Position numbers and translations under genes: made by a program | Shown here: positions 34,282-42,654 of the stretch, piece by piece | Position numbering within the stretch: the stretch's first letter is position 1 | Layout: each line of letters starts with the position of its first letter | The notes under the pieces: generated by a model | Seen by the model: only the letters and a program-made list of their open reading frames with translations | Told to the model about the DNA's origin: nothing | The model's database searches: none | Origin: Oscillospiraceae bacterium | Lineage (GTDB): Bacteria; Bacillota; Clostridia; Oscillospirales; Oscillospiraceae | Direction of reading: 5' to 3' | DNA length: 64,000 bases | NCBI GenBank assembly: GCA_902778285.1 | Contig: CACYXC010000004.1 | Coordinates: 1-64,000, forward strand

Positions 34282-34739
34282 AGATCAGACTGCTTGCGAT
34301 GGATGTGGACGGTACACTGACGGACGGCCGCATTTATATCGGCCCCGATGGGGAAGTGATGAAGGCCTTTGACGTGAAGGACGGCTATGGCATCGTGCGC
34401 TTTCGCGCGGCGGGCGGCATCCCGGCCATCATTACGGGGCGTCAATCCCGGATCGTGGAAGCGCGCTGCCGCGAGCTCGGCATCACAGAGCTGCATCAGG
34501 GCGTGGCGGACAAGCTGGAGTGCCTGCTGGCACTGGCGGAGAAGCATCATCTGGAGCGGGAAGAGATCGCCTATATTGGCGATGATCTGAACGACATGAG
34601 CTGCCTCGAATACGCGGGATTATCCGCCTGCCCGGGAGATGCGATTGAAACTGTGCGGGGCAGTTGTACGTATGTTTGCACCAATCCCGGCGGCCGCGGC
34701 GCCGTACGTGAGTTTTTGGACAGGATCCTGGACAGTTGA
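34278..34739 (+). CDS. kdsC: Kdo-8-phosphate phosphatase (HAD family)
   Basis: This 153-residue HAD phosphatase carries AMDVDGTLTDGRIYIG (nucleophile Asp8/Asp10), AFDVKDGYGI near residue 33, IITGRQS near 51, the Lys of DKLECLL and IGDDLNDMSCL near 101. The short length without a cap domain is typical of KdsC. ATG 34278 overlaps the kdsD stop; the in-frame codon at 34101 lies inside kdsD. It completes the CMP-Kdo pathway with kdsB, kdsA and kdsD. Confidence 0.93.
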   Translation: MKIRLLAMDVDGTLTDGRIYIGPDGEVMKAFDVKDGYGIVRFRAAGGIPAIITGRQSRIVEARCRELGITELHQGVADKLECLLALAEKHHLEREEIAYIGDDLNDMSCLEYAGLSACPGDAIETVRGSCTYVCTNPGGRGAVREFLDRILDS

Positions 34740-34788
34740 GCCTATAGAGCGCGTTTCCGCCTGAACATACATAAAGGGAAAGAAACAT

Positions 34789-35181
34789 ATGAGACGAGTC
34801 ATTACATACGGCACTTTTGATTTATTGCATTACGGCCATATCAATCTGCTTCGGCGTGCGAAGGCCTATGGAGATTATCTGATCGTCTGTCTTTCCACGG
34901 ACGAGTTCAACTGGAACGAGAAGCGGAAAAAGTGCTACTTTTCCTATGAACAGAGAAAAGCGCTGCTGGAAGCGATCCGCTATGTGGATCTGGTGATCCC
35001 GGAGGAGAACTGGGATCAGAAGCGCAGCGACATGCATGAATACCACATCGATACCTTTGTCATGGGCGATGATTGGGAAGGAAAGTTCGATTTCCTGAAG
35101 GAGGAAGGCGTGGAGGTCGTGTATCTCCCGCGCACCCCTGAAATCAGCACCACGCAAATCAAGCAGGATCTGCATTCCTGA
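34789..35181 (+). CDS. tagD: Glycerol-3-phosphate cytidylyltransferase
   Basis: This 130-residue enzyme forms CDP-glycerol from CTP and glycerol-3-phosphate. It closely follows Bacillus TagD: VITYGTFDLLHYGHINLLRR (HxGH), CLSTDEFNW, YFSYEQRKALLEAIRYVD, FVMGDDWEGKFDFL near residue 88 and RTPEISTTQIK at the C-terminus. AAAGGGAAAGAAA precedes ATG 34789. It probably feeds the TagB/TagF-like enzyme at 28330, or a phosphotransferase such as LicD. Confidence 0.95.
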   Translation: MRRVITYGTFDLLHYGHINLLRRAKAYGDYLIVCLSTDEFNWNEKRKKCYFSYEQRKALLEAIRYVDLVIPEENWDQKRSDMHEYHIDTFVMGDDWEGKFDFLKEEGVEVVYLPRTPEISTTQIKQDLHS

Positions 35182-35198
35182 GAGAACGGGAGAAAGCA

Positions 35199-36179
35199 AT
35201 GCCGACAATCAGCGTAATCGTTCCGGTTTATAAAGTGGAAGCTTATCTGCGCCGCTGTGTGGACAGCATTCTGGCGCAGACCTATACGGATTTTGAACTG
35301 ATCCTGGTGGACGACGGCAGCCCGGACAACTGCGGCGCGATCTGCGACGAGTACGCGGAGAAGGACAGCCGCGTGCGCGTGATCCATCAGGAGAACCAAG
35401 GTGTTTCAGCGGCGCGCAATCTGGGCATGAAAGAAGCACAGGGAAAGTATATAGCCTTTGTAGACTCGGATGACGCGATCCATCCGCAGATGTATGAGCT
35501 GCTGGTTCCGGTGTTGGAGAATACAGATTATCCCTTTGTCCACTGCGCTTTTCACCGTTCTCAAGATGAGGACGTTTGCTCCTTCCCGGAGCGATATGTT
35601 TTCTCCATGGATGATGTGCGGGAAATGACCTCGGAAGAAGGCATGGTCCGTATGATGGACTGGAAAACGTATGGACACTATATTGTCAAAGGTATTTATC
35701 GAGAGGACTATATCTGTCATTTTTCTTTTCCTGTGGGAACTCGGTGGGAAGATGTCATCTGGTCCGGCGAGGTTGTTGGAAATGCCGGAAAGTATGCTTT
35801 TGTTCCGTATGATTTGTATTCCTATCGTATGAACGATATAAGCTTGGTACACACATATGACTGGAGTATACAAAAACAATATTTCGAGCCAATTACTACA
35901 TATGTTGATCAGGTCAGAAAGTACACACCGACTGTCGCGACGCAGGTGGAACTGTTAACTTACGAATTACTGATTGAGAGATACAGTGGTTTGGTAAACA
36001 ATTTGCATCCTTTTACCAGTGAACAGAAAGAATACGTTGCTCAGAGCAGCAAAAAATGCTGTATTACTGTCGGGAAAATAATGGGATCGGATATGCAGTT
36101 TCGCAGAAAACTGGTATATCTTTTAAGCTTGGTTTCTTTTCCGCTTGCCTGTAAACTGAAACTCAAGCTGATCCGTTGA
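35199..36179 (+). CDS. Glycosyltransferase family 2 (repeat-module copy 2)
   Basis: This 326-residue GT-A enzyme has ISVIVPVYKVEAYLRRCVDS, LVDDGSPDNCGAICDEYAEK near residue 36 and AFVDSDDAI near 87. The first ~200 bases are GC-rich and almost the same as the starts of the GT2 genes at 25715 and 37221; from about 35,440 the DNA is AT-rich and the sequence unique. GGGAG precedes ATG 35199. Confidence 0.87.
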   Translation: MPTISVIVPVYKVEAYLRRCVDSILAQTYTDFELILVDDGSPDNCGAICDEYAEKDSRVRVIHQENQGVSAARNLGMKEAQGKYIAFVDSDDAIHPQMYELLVPVLENTDYPFVHCAFHRSQDEDVCSFPERYVFSMDDVREMTSEEGMVRMMDWKTYGHYIVKGIYREDYICHFSFPVGTRWEDVIWSGEVVGNAGKYAFVPYDLYSYRMNDISLVHTYDWSIQKQYFEPITTYVDQVRKYTPTVATQVELLTYELLIERYSGLVNNLHPFTSEQKEYVAQSSKKCCITVGKIMGSDMQFRRKLVYLLSLVSFPLACKLKLKLIR

Positions 36180-36198
36180 CTATATGGAGAATCAGTAC

Positions 36199-37203
36199 AT
36201 GAAAGAGATAAAATACCCTATTGATATTGTCTTTCCTTGGGTTGATGGATCAGATCCTGCCTGGCAGGAGAGTAAAAGACAATACAGCGGTTCGCCAGCG
36301 GATGATGACGAAGTCCGTTTTCGCGACTGGGGACTGCTGAAATATGTCTTCCGCGGGATCGAGCAGAACTTGCCCTGGGTGCGGAAAGTACACTTTATCA
36401 CTTGTGGGCATCTGCCTGAATGGCTGAATACCGATTGCCCGAGGCTCCATGTGGTTAAGCACTCGGATTACATACCAGAACAGTGGCTTCCGACTTTCAG
36501 TGCAAACCCCATTGAATTGAACATCCACCGCATCCCGGATCTGAGCGAACAGTTCATATACATGAACGACGATATGTTTTTTGTGAAGCCCATGGAGCCG
36601 GAGGATTTCTTCCGGAATGGCAAACCAGTGAGTCAGGCAAGCCTGGAGATCATCAGCGAAACAGACCGGCAGTTTACCGGAATCCTGTATTCGGATCTTG
36701 AAGTCATCAATCGCAGGTTTTTCAGCCGTCATGCGTTCCCTAAAACCTTTTCGAAGTTTGTGAACCTTCGCTACGGCTTGAAAGAAAACTATAAGACGAT
36801 GAGGATTGCACCCTGGTGTGTCGGATACTATCCGGGCTTTTCCTATCTCCACGGTCCCAATGCCTATCTGAAAAGCACGTTTGAAGAAGTGTGGAGTAAA
36901 GAGAGAGCGCTGCTGGAAGAAACAAGCTCGCACAAATTCCGCACCTACACAGACGTCAATCAGTATCTCTTCCTTTGGTGGCAATGGTGCAAAGGTGACT
37001 TTGTTCCGAGGAATATGAAGAAAAAACTGAAATACATCGGCGTCGACAAAGACGCGGGAGTCCTGCGCTCAGGTATAGAGAATTCTCCCGCTCCCATGCT
37101 CTGCGTGAATGACGTTCCCATCCGCGATTTTGAGCAAAAGAAAGAATGCGTCACTGCATCCTTTGAGAGAGTCCTCGGTCATAAAAGTCAGTTCGAATTA
37201 TAA
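36199..37203 (+). CDS. Stealth-family sugar-phosphate transferase
   Basis: About 334 residues from ATG 36199, which has GGAG nine bases upstream; ATG 36184 is an alternative without a site. Conserved Stealth regions are visible: CR1 (PIDIVFPWVDGSDPAWQ), CR2 (FRDWGLLKYVFRGIEQNLPW, then VHFITCGHLPEWL and FSANPIELNIHRIPDLSEQF), CR3 (FIYMNDDMFFVKP is part of the same core) and the later HGPNAYLKSTF. Known Stealth proteins transfer hexose-1-phosphate, making phosphodiester-linked capsules. This adds to TagF and LicD as a source of phosphodiesters in the polymer. Confidence 0.88.
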   Translation: MKEIKYPIDIVFPWVDGSDPAWQESKRQYSGSPADDDEVRFRDWGLLKYVFRGIEQNLPWVRKVHFITCGHLPEWLNTDCPRLHVVKHSDYIPEQWLPTFSANPIELNIHRIPDLSEQFIYMNDDMFFVKPMEPEDFFRNGKPVSQASLEIISETDRQFTGILYSDLEVINRRFFSRHAFPKTFSKFVNLRYGLKENYKTMRIAPWCVGYYPGFSYLHGPNAYLKSTFEEVWSKERALLEETSSHKFRTYTDVNQYLFLWWQWCKGDFVPRNMKKKLKYIGVDKDAGVLRSGIENSPAPMLCVNDVPIRDFEQKKECVTASFERVLGHKSQFEL

Positions 37204-37220
37204 AGAAAAGAGAGAGATCC

Positions 37221-38204
37221 ATGCCGAAGATCAGTGTAATTGTCCCGGCCTATAAAGTAGAGCGTTATCTTCCGCGCTGTGTGGACAGCATTCTGGCGCA
37301 GACCTTCACGGATTTTGAACTGATCCTGGTGGATGACGGCAGCCCGGACAACTGCGGCGCAATCTGCGACGAGTATGCAGCGAGGGACAGCCGCGTCCGT
37401 GTAATCCATCAGGAAAATGCAAAGGTGTCTGCGGCAAGAAATGCGGGGATCGAAGTGTGTTCCGGGCAGTGGATTGCTTTCGTCGATCCGGATGACTGGC
37501 TTCACCACGATTACCTGCGCATCCTTTACGAAGCGGCAGAAAAGGACACAGACGTTGTCATCTGCGACTGCCTCGTCACAAGTTTAGATGTGGAATCGGA
37601 CAGAGATCTCGACAAGGTCATTTTTCGAAATGCCTCACTTTCCGATATCGAGCAGAATCGGATCGCGCGCACCCGCGTATGGGGACGCCTGGTACGGCGC
37701 AGCACATTGGATAACATGCGTTTCATCCCGGGTACGGAACCTGCGGAAGATACGTGTTTTAACGAATTGTTCTTCCGGCAGGACATGAAATATAGAATCA
37801 TGGACGCGAAGCTGTATTACTATTACATGCGGCCGGATTCTGCGATCCATAACAATATGGGGCGGGGGACCCTCAACTCCGTGGAGCCCATTTTGCAGCG
37901 CCTGCAGGGGATCGATGATAAGGAAAAGAGAAGCCGCGTCATCCGGCGCTGCTACAAGAACGTGCTGTATGCCCGGTATCTGGAAATGTTTGCACCGGAT
38001 TACGGCCCGGTCAAGCAGCGGTGCGGAGAGCTTCTCCGCATACTCAGGCCTTATCGCAAAGAGCTGGACATGAAAAACCGGGTCATATACGGTGTGCTTG
38101 CAGCCAGTCCGCAGGCCTATCGGCTCTGGCGCATCCGGCAGGATCCGACGCTGCTTGATTATGAGAAGAATCAGAAGCGGAAAATGGTTTCTGAAAAAAA
38201 GTAA
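37221..38204 (+). CDS. Glycosyltransferase family 2 (repeat-module copy 3)
   Basis: This 327-residue GT-A enzyme has ISVIVPAYKVERYLPRCVDS, the shared LVDDGSPDNCGAICDEYA block near residue 36 and AFVDPDDW near 88, where the usual Ser of DSDD is Pro. The N-terminal module matches those of 25715 and 35199. A later AEDTCFNELFF motif near residue 174 resembles the ED base region of GT2 enzymes. AGAGAGAG precedes ATG 37221. Confidence 0.87.
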   Translation: MPKISVIVPAYKVERYLPRCVDSILAQTFTDFELILVDDGSPDNCGAICDEYAARDSRVRVIHQENAKVSAARNAGIEVCSGQWIAFVDPDDWLHHDYLRILYEAAEKDTDVVICDCLVTSLDVESDRDLDKVIFRNASLSDIEQNRIARTRVWGRLVRRSTLDNMRFIPGTEPAEDTCFNELFFRQDMKYRIMDAKLYYYYMRPDSAIHNNMGRGTLNSVEPILQRLQGIDDKEKRSRVIRRCYKNVLYARYLEMFAPDYGPVKQRCGELLRILRPYRKELDMKNRVIYGVLAASPQAYRLWRIRQDPTLLDYEKNQKRKMVSEKK

Positions 38205-38255
38205 AAAACAGGAGAGCCGTCCTTAGAGGCGAATCCTTCGAGAGGAAGAATACCG

Positions 38256-40619
38256 GTGAGAAAAGAGCATTCCGAATTTCGTGTCGCGACGATGACTTTT
38301 CACATGGCAAAAAACTATGGAGCGATGCTGCAGGCCTATGCTTTGCAGAAGAGCATCGAGAGTATTGGCGCCTCGTGTGAAGTGCTGGATTACAGGCTGC
38401 CGTATATTTATGATCGGGAAGGTATTCCCACCTATGCGGAATTCGTTCGTGAAGCGGGCTTCCTGCGGGGAAATGCGCGCTATCTGATCCGGCACTTCAA
38501 CGGATGGTACCGGACGCTCCCCGCGGCAAGGCGGAAATTCGACCGCTTCATGCGCGAAGATTTGAAGCTGTCTGAGAGAGCGATCTTTGATAAAGCGGAA
38601 CTCAGAAAAACGAAGTATGACGCCGTCGTTTTCGGCAGCGACCAGATCTGGAGCCCCTTTCATACCGGCGGCTTTGCCCCGGAATACCTGGGCGAATATT
38701 TCGATCCCGATCAAACGGCGCTGATCTCCTATGCGGCAAGCTGCGGAAAAGATCATCTGGACCCGGACTATCGGGACGCCTTTTTGGAGCGGCTGCGGCG
38801 GTTTTCGGCCGTCAGCGTGCGGAAAAAAAGCCTCGCGCAGTATCTGAATGAGGAATGCGGCATCTCCGCGCAGGCGGTGCTGGATCCGGTGCTCCTGGCC
38901 GACCCCGCGATCTGGGAGCCTCTGGCCGAACAGGGTGAGATCCGGATCAAGGAGCCGTATCTGCTCATATACAGCTTCGGCGCGGGAGACGATATCTACA
39001 AGCTGGCAAAGAAGGTCGCGGAGGAGCGCCATCTGAAGCCGGTCGCGATCTGCTATCAAAAGAACCCGGCCCTGAAGGGAATCGAACAGATCGACTATGC
39101 CGGACCAAAGGATTTCCTGTATCTCCTGAAGCATGCTGATTTCGTCTGTACGACCTCCTTCCACGGCCTTGCCTTTTCCATGCTGTTTGAGAAGAACTAC
39201 TATTGCATAGGGCACCCCAGGTTCAGTCAGCGGGAGCGGGATCTGAGCGACAGCATGGGTCTGATGGATCGGTACGTGGAAGACTGGACAGCCATGCGGA
39301 ACAGCACCGACTGTGATTTCACCGATGCGCGTGAAAAACTGGCCTGTGCCCGGGAGGAGTCCCGACGCTTCCTGGAAAACGCCCTGCGTGCTGCGGCGGG
39401 CAGAAAGGGCGGAAACACGGAGGGGGAAGCGGCTGCAGAGGCCGCGCGGAAAACGCCCCAACTGTTCCATACCCCCTATGAATGCTGCGGCTGCACCGCC
39501 TGCGCATCGGTCTGCCCGGTCAAGGCGATCCGCATGGAGCCGGATCGGGAGGGCTTTCTGTATCCGCAGGTGGATGAAAAGCTCTGCATCGGCTGCGGCG
39601 CATGTGCGCGCGTGTGCCAGCTGAAAACCGGGCAGGACAAGGATAAGCCACTTGCAATATTTGCTGCGAAAAACAAAGATGAGAAAACCCGCCTGGCCAG
39701 CTCCAGCGGCGGCGCTTTCAGTCTGCTTGCCGAGTATACAGAGTCTCAGGGCGGTGTGATTTACGGCGCGGCCTTTGATGAAACCATGCGTGTCTGCCAT
39801 AAGAGGGCAGAAAAAAGGGAAGAGTGGGAGGCATTTCGCACTTCCAAATATGTGCAGAGCGACATCGGTGACTGCTACACTCGCGTAAAGCAGGATCTCG
39901 CGAATGGTCGTAAGGTACTGTTCACCGGTACGCCCTGCCAGGTGGAAGGACTGAACCGTTTCCTCGACAAAACGAATACTGAGAATCTACTGACCTGCGA
40001 TGTGATCTGTCATGGTGCCCCCAGCCCGCTGATCTGGCGTGAATGGCTGGGCCTGATCGAACATAGCAAAGGAAAAGTATTCTCTGTAAATTTCCGTGAA
40101 AAAGAAAGAACTGGTTGGCACAAAAGTTCACTTACTGTTTCTGGAGAAAATGGAAAAGTACTGCTAAGCGGAAATCATGGGGAAAACTCTTTTTCTCTGA
40201 TGTACTTCAGACATTTGATTATTCGGCCAGCATGTCACCAATGTCATTATGATAGCTTTCATAGACCTGGTGACATCACTATTGGAGATTACTGGGGCAT
40301 TGAAAGGCAATTCCCTGATTATGATGATGATAAGGGCGTTTCCCTCGTTTTCTGCAATAGTGAGAAAGGCCAACGAGTTTGGAATAGAGTCAGTGATCAA
40401 ACTGACTGTTTTTCTGTTGAACCAAAACAATGTGAACAACCCAGCCTTCTTCAGCAAACAGAGGAGGCAAAGGGAAGGGCTGCTTTCTGGCATCTGCATG
40501 ATCGTTTTGGCTTGACGGCTGCTATGAAGTTGTTTAGATTCGTACCGGCTGCCAATTCAGTTGAAAAGTTTGTCATCAAAGGGTATCGAGCTTTGTTAAG
40601 GTTCGGCGGCAAACTTTAG
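38256..40619 (+). CDS. Fused polysaccharide pyruvyl transferase and FrhB-like Fe-S protein
   Basis: This 787-residue protein starts at GTG 38256, behind GAGAGGAAG. Residues ~5-370 are a polysaccharide pyruvyl transferase (TFHMAKNYGAMLQAYALQKS, VVFGSDQIWSPF near 125, VLDPVLL near 208, CTTSFHGLAFSMLF near 298). An Ala-rich linker (about 375-410) joins an FrhB-like part with two 4Fe-4S motifs (CCGCTACASVCP, CIGCGACARVC), VLFTGTPCQVEGLNRFL near 552 and PGDITIGDYWGIERQF near 671. The same pair occurs as separate genes at 22540 and 23745. The last ~190 codons (from about 40,050) are AT-rich while the rest is GC-rich. Confidence 0.85.
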   Translation: MRKEHSEFRVATMTFHMAKNYGAMLQAYALQKSIESIGASCEVLDYRLPYIYDREGIPTYAEFVREAGFLRGNARYLIRHFNGWYRTLPAARRKFDRFMREDLKLSERAIFDKAELRKTKYDAVVFGSDQIWSPFHTGGFAPEYLGEYFDPDQTALISYAASCGKDHLDPDYRDAFLERLRRFSAVSVRKKSLAQYLNEECGISAQAVLDPVLLADPAIWEPLAEQGEIRIKEPYLLIYSFGAGDDIYKLAKKVAEERHLKPVAICYQKNPALKGIEQIDYAGPKDFLYLLKHADFVCTTSFHGLAFSMLFEKNYYCIGHPRFSQRERDLSDSMGLMDRYVEDWTAMRNSTDCDFTDAREKLACAREESRRFLENALRAAAGRKGGNTEGEAAAEAARKTPQLFHTPYECCGCTACASVCPVKAIRMEPDREGFLYPQVDEKLCIGCGACARVCQLKTGQDKDKPLAIFAAKNKDEKTRLASSSGGAFSLLAEYTESQGGVIYGAAFDETMRVCHKRAEKREEWEAFRTSKYVQSDIGDCYTRVKQDLANGRKVLFTGTPCQVEGLNRFLDKTNTENLLTCDVICHGAPSPLIWREWLGLIEHSKGKVFSVNFREKERTGWHKSSLTVSGENGKVLLSGNHGENSFSLMYFRHLIIRPACHQCHYDSFHRPGDITIGDYWGIERQFPDYDDDKGVSLVFCNSEKGQRVWNRVSDQTDCFSVEPKQCEQPSLLQQTEEAKGRAAFWHLHDRFGLTAAMKLFRFVPAANSVEKFVIKGYRALLRFGGKL

Positions 40620-40664
40620 GATTCATTGAATAGTTAAGTTTATTCATTTAGAAAGGATTAGTAA

Positions 40665-41669
40665 ATGGAAAACAAGCCGGTTTTCCCGCTGGTTTCCGTG
40701 ATTTCACCTTGTTATAACGGGGAAAGATACCTGAAAAGGTTTCTGGATTCAGTTCTGCAGCAGAGCTATTCCCACATTGAGCTGCTTCTTGTAGATGATG
40801 CATCAACGGATCACTCGGTGGAGATTGCCCAATCCTATGAAAAAAGCTTTGCTGAAAAGGGGATTACTTATCGGATCCTCAGATGTGAGAAAAACCGCGG
40901 CGCGGCAGCTGCGATCAACGTCGGTTTGAAACAGTATCATGGCGTCTATATGATGTGGGCAGATTCGGACGATATCCTTCTTCCAGATAATATTTCCGAA
41001 AAAGTTCGCTATCTGGAGGCCCATCCGGAGAAGGATTATGTGCTTTGCCAGATGGCGAGTGTCAATGAGGATGATTTGGATACTCCAACGTATCTATGGA
41101 AAAGAACTGTTGAGGAAGGCAATGACCCGATGCTTGAAGATCTTCTTCTTGCTCGAAACGTCGTGTATGGTCAATGTGTGGTTCTTGTAAGAAGGAAATC
41201 ATTTGAAAAAGCGATTCCGTCCAATTCCATATACGAAAGCCAACAGGGGCAGAATTATCAGCTTCTTTTCCCATTGGCCTATTGTTGTAAATGTGGATAT
41301 ATCAATAAAGTTCTGGCTAAATATGTAATACATGCAGACAGTCACTCAAAGAGGAAACGTTCCTTTGAGCAGCAGATTACCCGGCAGAAAGAATTTGTCA
41401 TTCTGGAGCGGGAGACGCTGTCGGTCATTCCCGGCATGACCGGGGAGGATTTCCAGCATTACATGAAGCTCGGCGAGCAGCAGCTGCTGAATAACGAACT
41501 GAGATATGCGCTGCAGTATTGCCGCTTCTCCCATTATCGTTTCACGCTGCGGGAACTGCGAAGCAAAGGCATGCAGGTCTATCGGACGTCGATCCCGCTT
41601 TACTATTACGGGCGAAAGGTGAAACGGGCGCTGCTCTCTTTTGCGCGCCGTTTTAATCCCCGCCTCTGA
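40665..41669 (+). CDS. Glycosyltransferase family 2
   Basis: This 334-residue GT-A enzyme contains VSVISPCYNGERYLKRFLDS, LLVDDASTDHSVEI near residue 41 and MWADSDDIL near 97. A central segment (about bases 40,950-41,360) is AT-richer than the ends. The C-terminus (YYYGRKVKRALLSFARRF) is basic and amphipathic. AAAGGA lies upstream of ATG 40665. It is the last transferase of the locus; specificity unknown. Confidence 0.86.
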   Translation: MENKPVFPLVSVISPCYNGERYLKRFLDSVLQQSYSHIELLLVDDASTDHSVEIAQSYEKSFAEKGITYRILRCEKNRGAAAAINVGLKQYHGVYMMWADSDDILLPDNISEKVRYLEAHPEKDYVLCQMASVNEDDLDTPTYLWKRTVEEGNDPMLEDLLLARNVVYGQCVVLVRRKSFEKAIPSNSIYESQQGQNYQLLFPLAYCCKCGYINKVLAKYVIHADSHSKRKRSFEQQITRQKEFVILERETLSVIPGMTGEDFQHYMKLGEQQLLNNELRYALQYCRFSHYRFTLRELRSKGMQVYRTSIPLYYYGRKVKRALLSFARRFNPRL

Positions 41670-41708
41670 CAGGCGTCACTAATTTCATCGATTTTTCCTT
41701 TTAATTCT

Positions 41709-42566
41709 ATGAAACGGATATTTCTATTACTGTCGGCAGCCGCTTTGCTGCTTGCTGTCCTGTTCTCCTTCCTGCTCTCTGAGCATGCTCTCTCTGTCAG
41801 CACGTATCGGGTCTCGGTGCCTTCCTTTACCGGGCCGCTTCGCATCGTGCAGCTGACAGATCTGCACAACAGCACGTTCGGGGCGCACAACCAGCGGCTG
41901 GTACAGAAGGTCGCTGCCCAGCAGCCGGATCTGATCCTGATCACCGGCGATCTTCTCAACTACAATGAACAGCGCACGGATATCGCCGAGGAGCTGATCA
42001 GGCAGCTTGTCCCCGTCGCACCGGTATACGTCTCCTTCGGCAACCATGAGATCGCGTATATGAGAAATTACGGCGTTGATCTGCGAAAGCTCTATTCAGC
42101 CGCTGGAGCGACGGTACTGGAGTATGACCGGACCGACCTTGCGGTGAACGGTCAGAACATCCGCCTCGGCGGTGTTTACGGGTATTGTATGCCGGGAAGA
42201 TTCCTCAAGACCGGCGAGGCGTGGGAATCGGAATGCATGTTTCTTGAGGATTTTCAGAATACCGAAGCGTATACCATCCTTCTTTGCCATCTGCCGTACA
42301 GCTGGATCGTCTACGACAGCCTTGACAGTTGGGACGTGGATCTGGTACTCTGCGGTCATGTACACGGAGGGCAGGTGCGTATTCCTTTTATCGGCGGTAT
42401 GTGGGCGCCGGATCAGGGCTGGTTTCCCGGCTGGGAGAGCGGTATTTACAGTTCAAAGGAAGGCAACAAAGTGATGGTGCTTTCCCGCGGCCTGGGAAAT
42501 ACTGACAAGCTGCCTCGATTCAACAATATCCCTGAGATCCTAGTCTTGGACTTGGTGCCGGCTTGA
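41709..42566 (+). CDS. Membrane-anchored metallophosphoesterase (YkuE-like)
   Basis: This 285-residue protein has an N-terminal membrane segment (residues 3-22) followed by a calcineurin-like phosphoesterase domain: LTDLHNSTFG (DxH), LITGDLLNY (GD), SFGNHEIAY (GNHE), LLCHLPYSW and LCGHVHGGQVR (GHxH). Relatives act on lipid-headgroup or nucleotide phosphodiesters outside the membrane. No clear ribosome binding site precedes ATG 41709. Whether it trims the polymer lipid carrier or is unrelated to the capsule is open. Confidence 0.85.
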   Translation: MKRIFLLLSAAALLLAVLFSFLLSEHALSVSTYRVSVPSFTGPLRIVQLTDLHNSTFGAHNQRLVQKVAAQQPDLILITGDLLNYNEQRTDIAEELIRQLVPVAPVYVSFGNHEIAYMRNYGVDLRKLYSAAGATVLEYDRTDLAVNGQNIRLGGVYGYCMPGRFLKTGEAWESECMFLEDFQNTEAYTILLCHLPYSWIVYDSLDSWDVDLVLCGHVHGGQVRIPFIGGMWAPDQGWFPGWESGIYSSKEGNKVMVLSRGLGNTDKLPRFNNIPEILVLDLVPA

Positions 42567-42654
42567 AGAAAGACTATTTTGCTGAAGAGTGAATTGTGAA
42601 TAAATTGCGCAGGAACATGCATCGGCTCCATCGGGGCGGAAAGTGAGGAACAGA

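Noticed and set aside
30397..34739. Kdo genes taken as evidence of lipopolysaccharide and a Gram-negative host
   Set aside because: No lipid A, Kdo transferase or outer-membrane assembly gene is visible, while TagD, CpsB and BY-kinase and a spore-protein fragment point to a Firmicute. A diderm Firmicute cannot be fully excluded.
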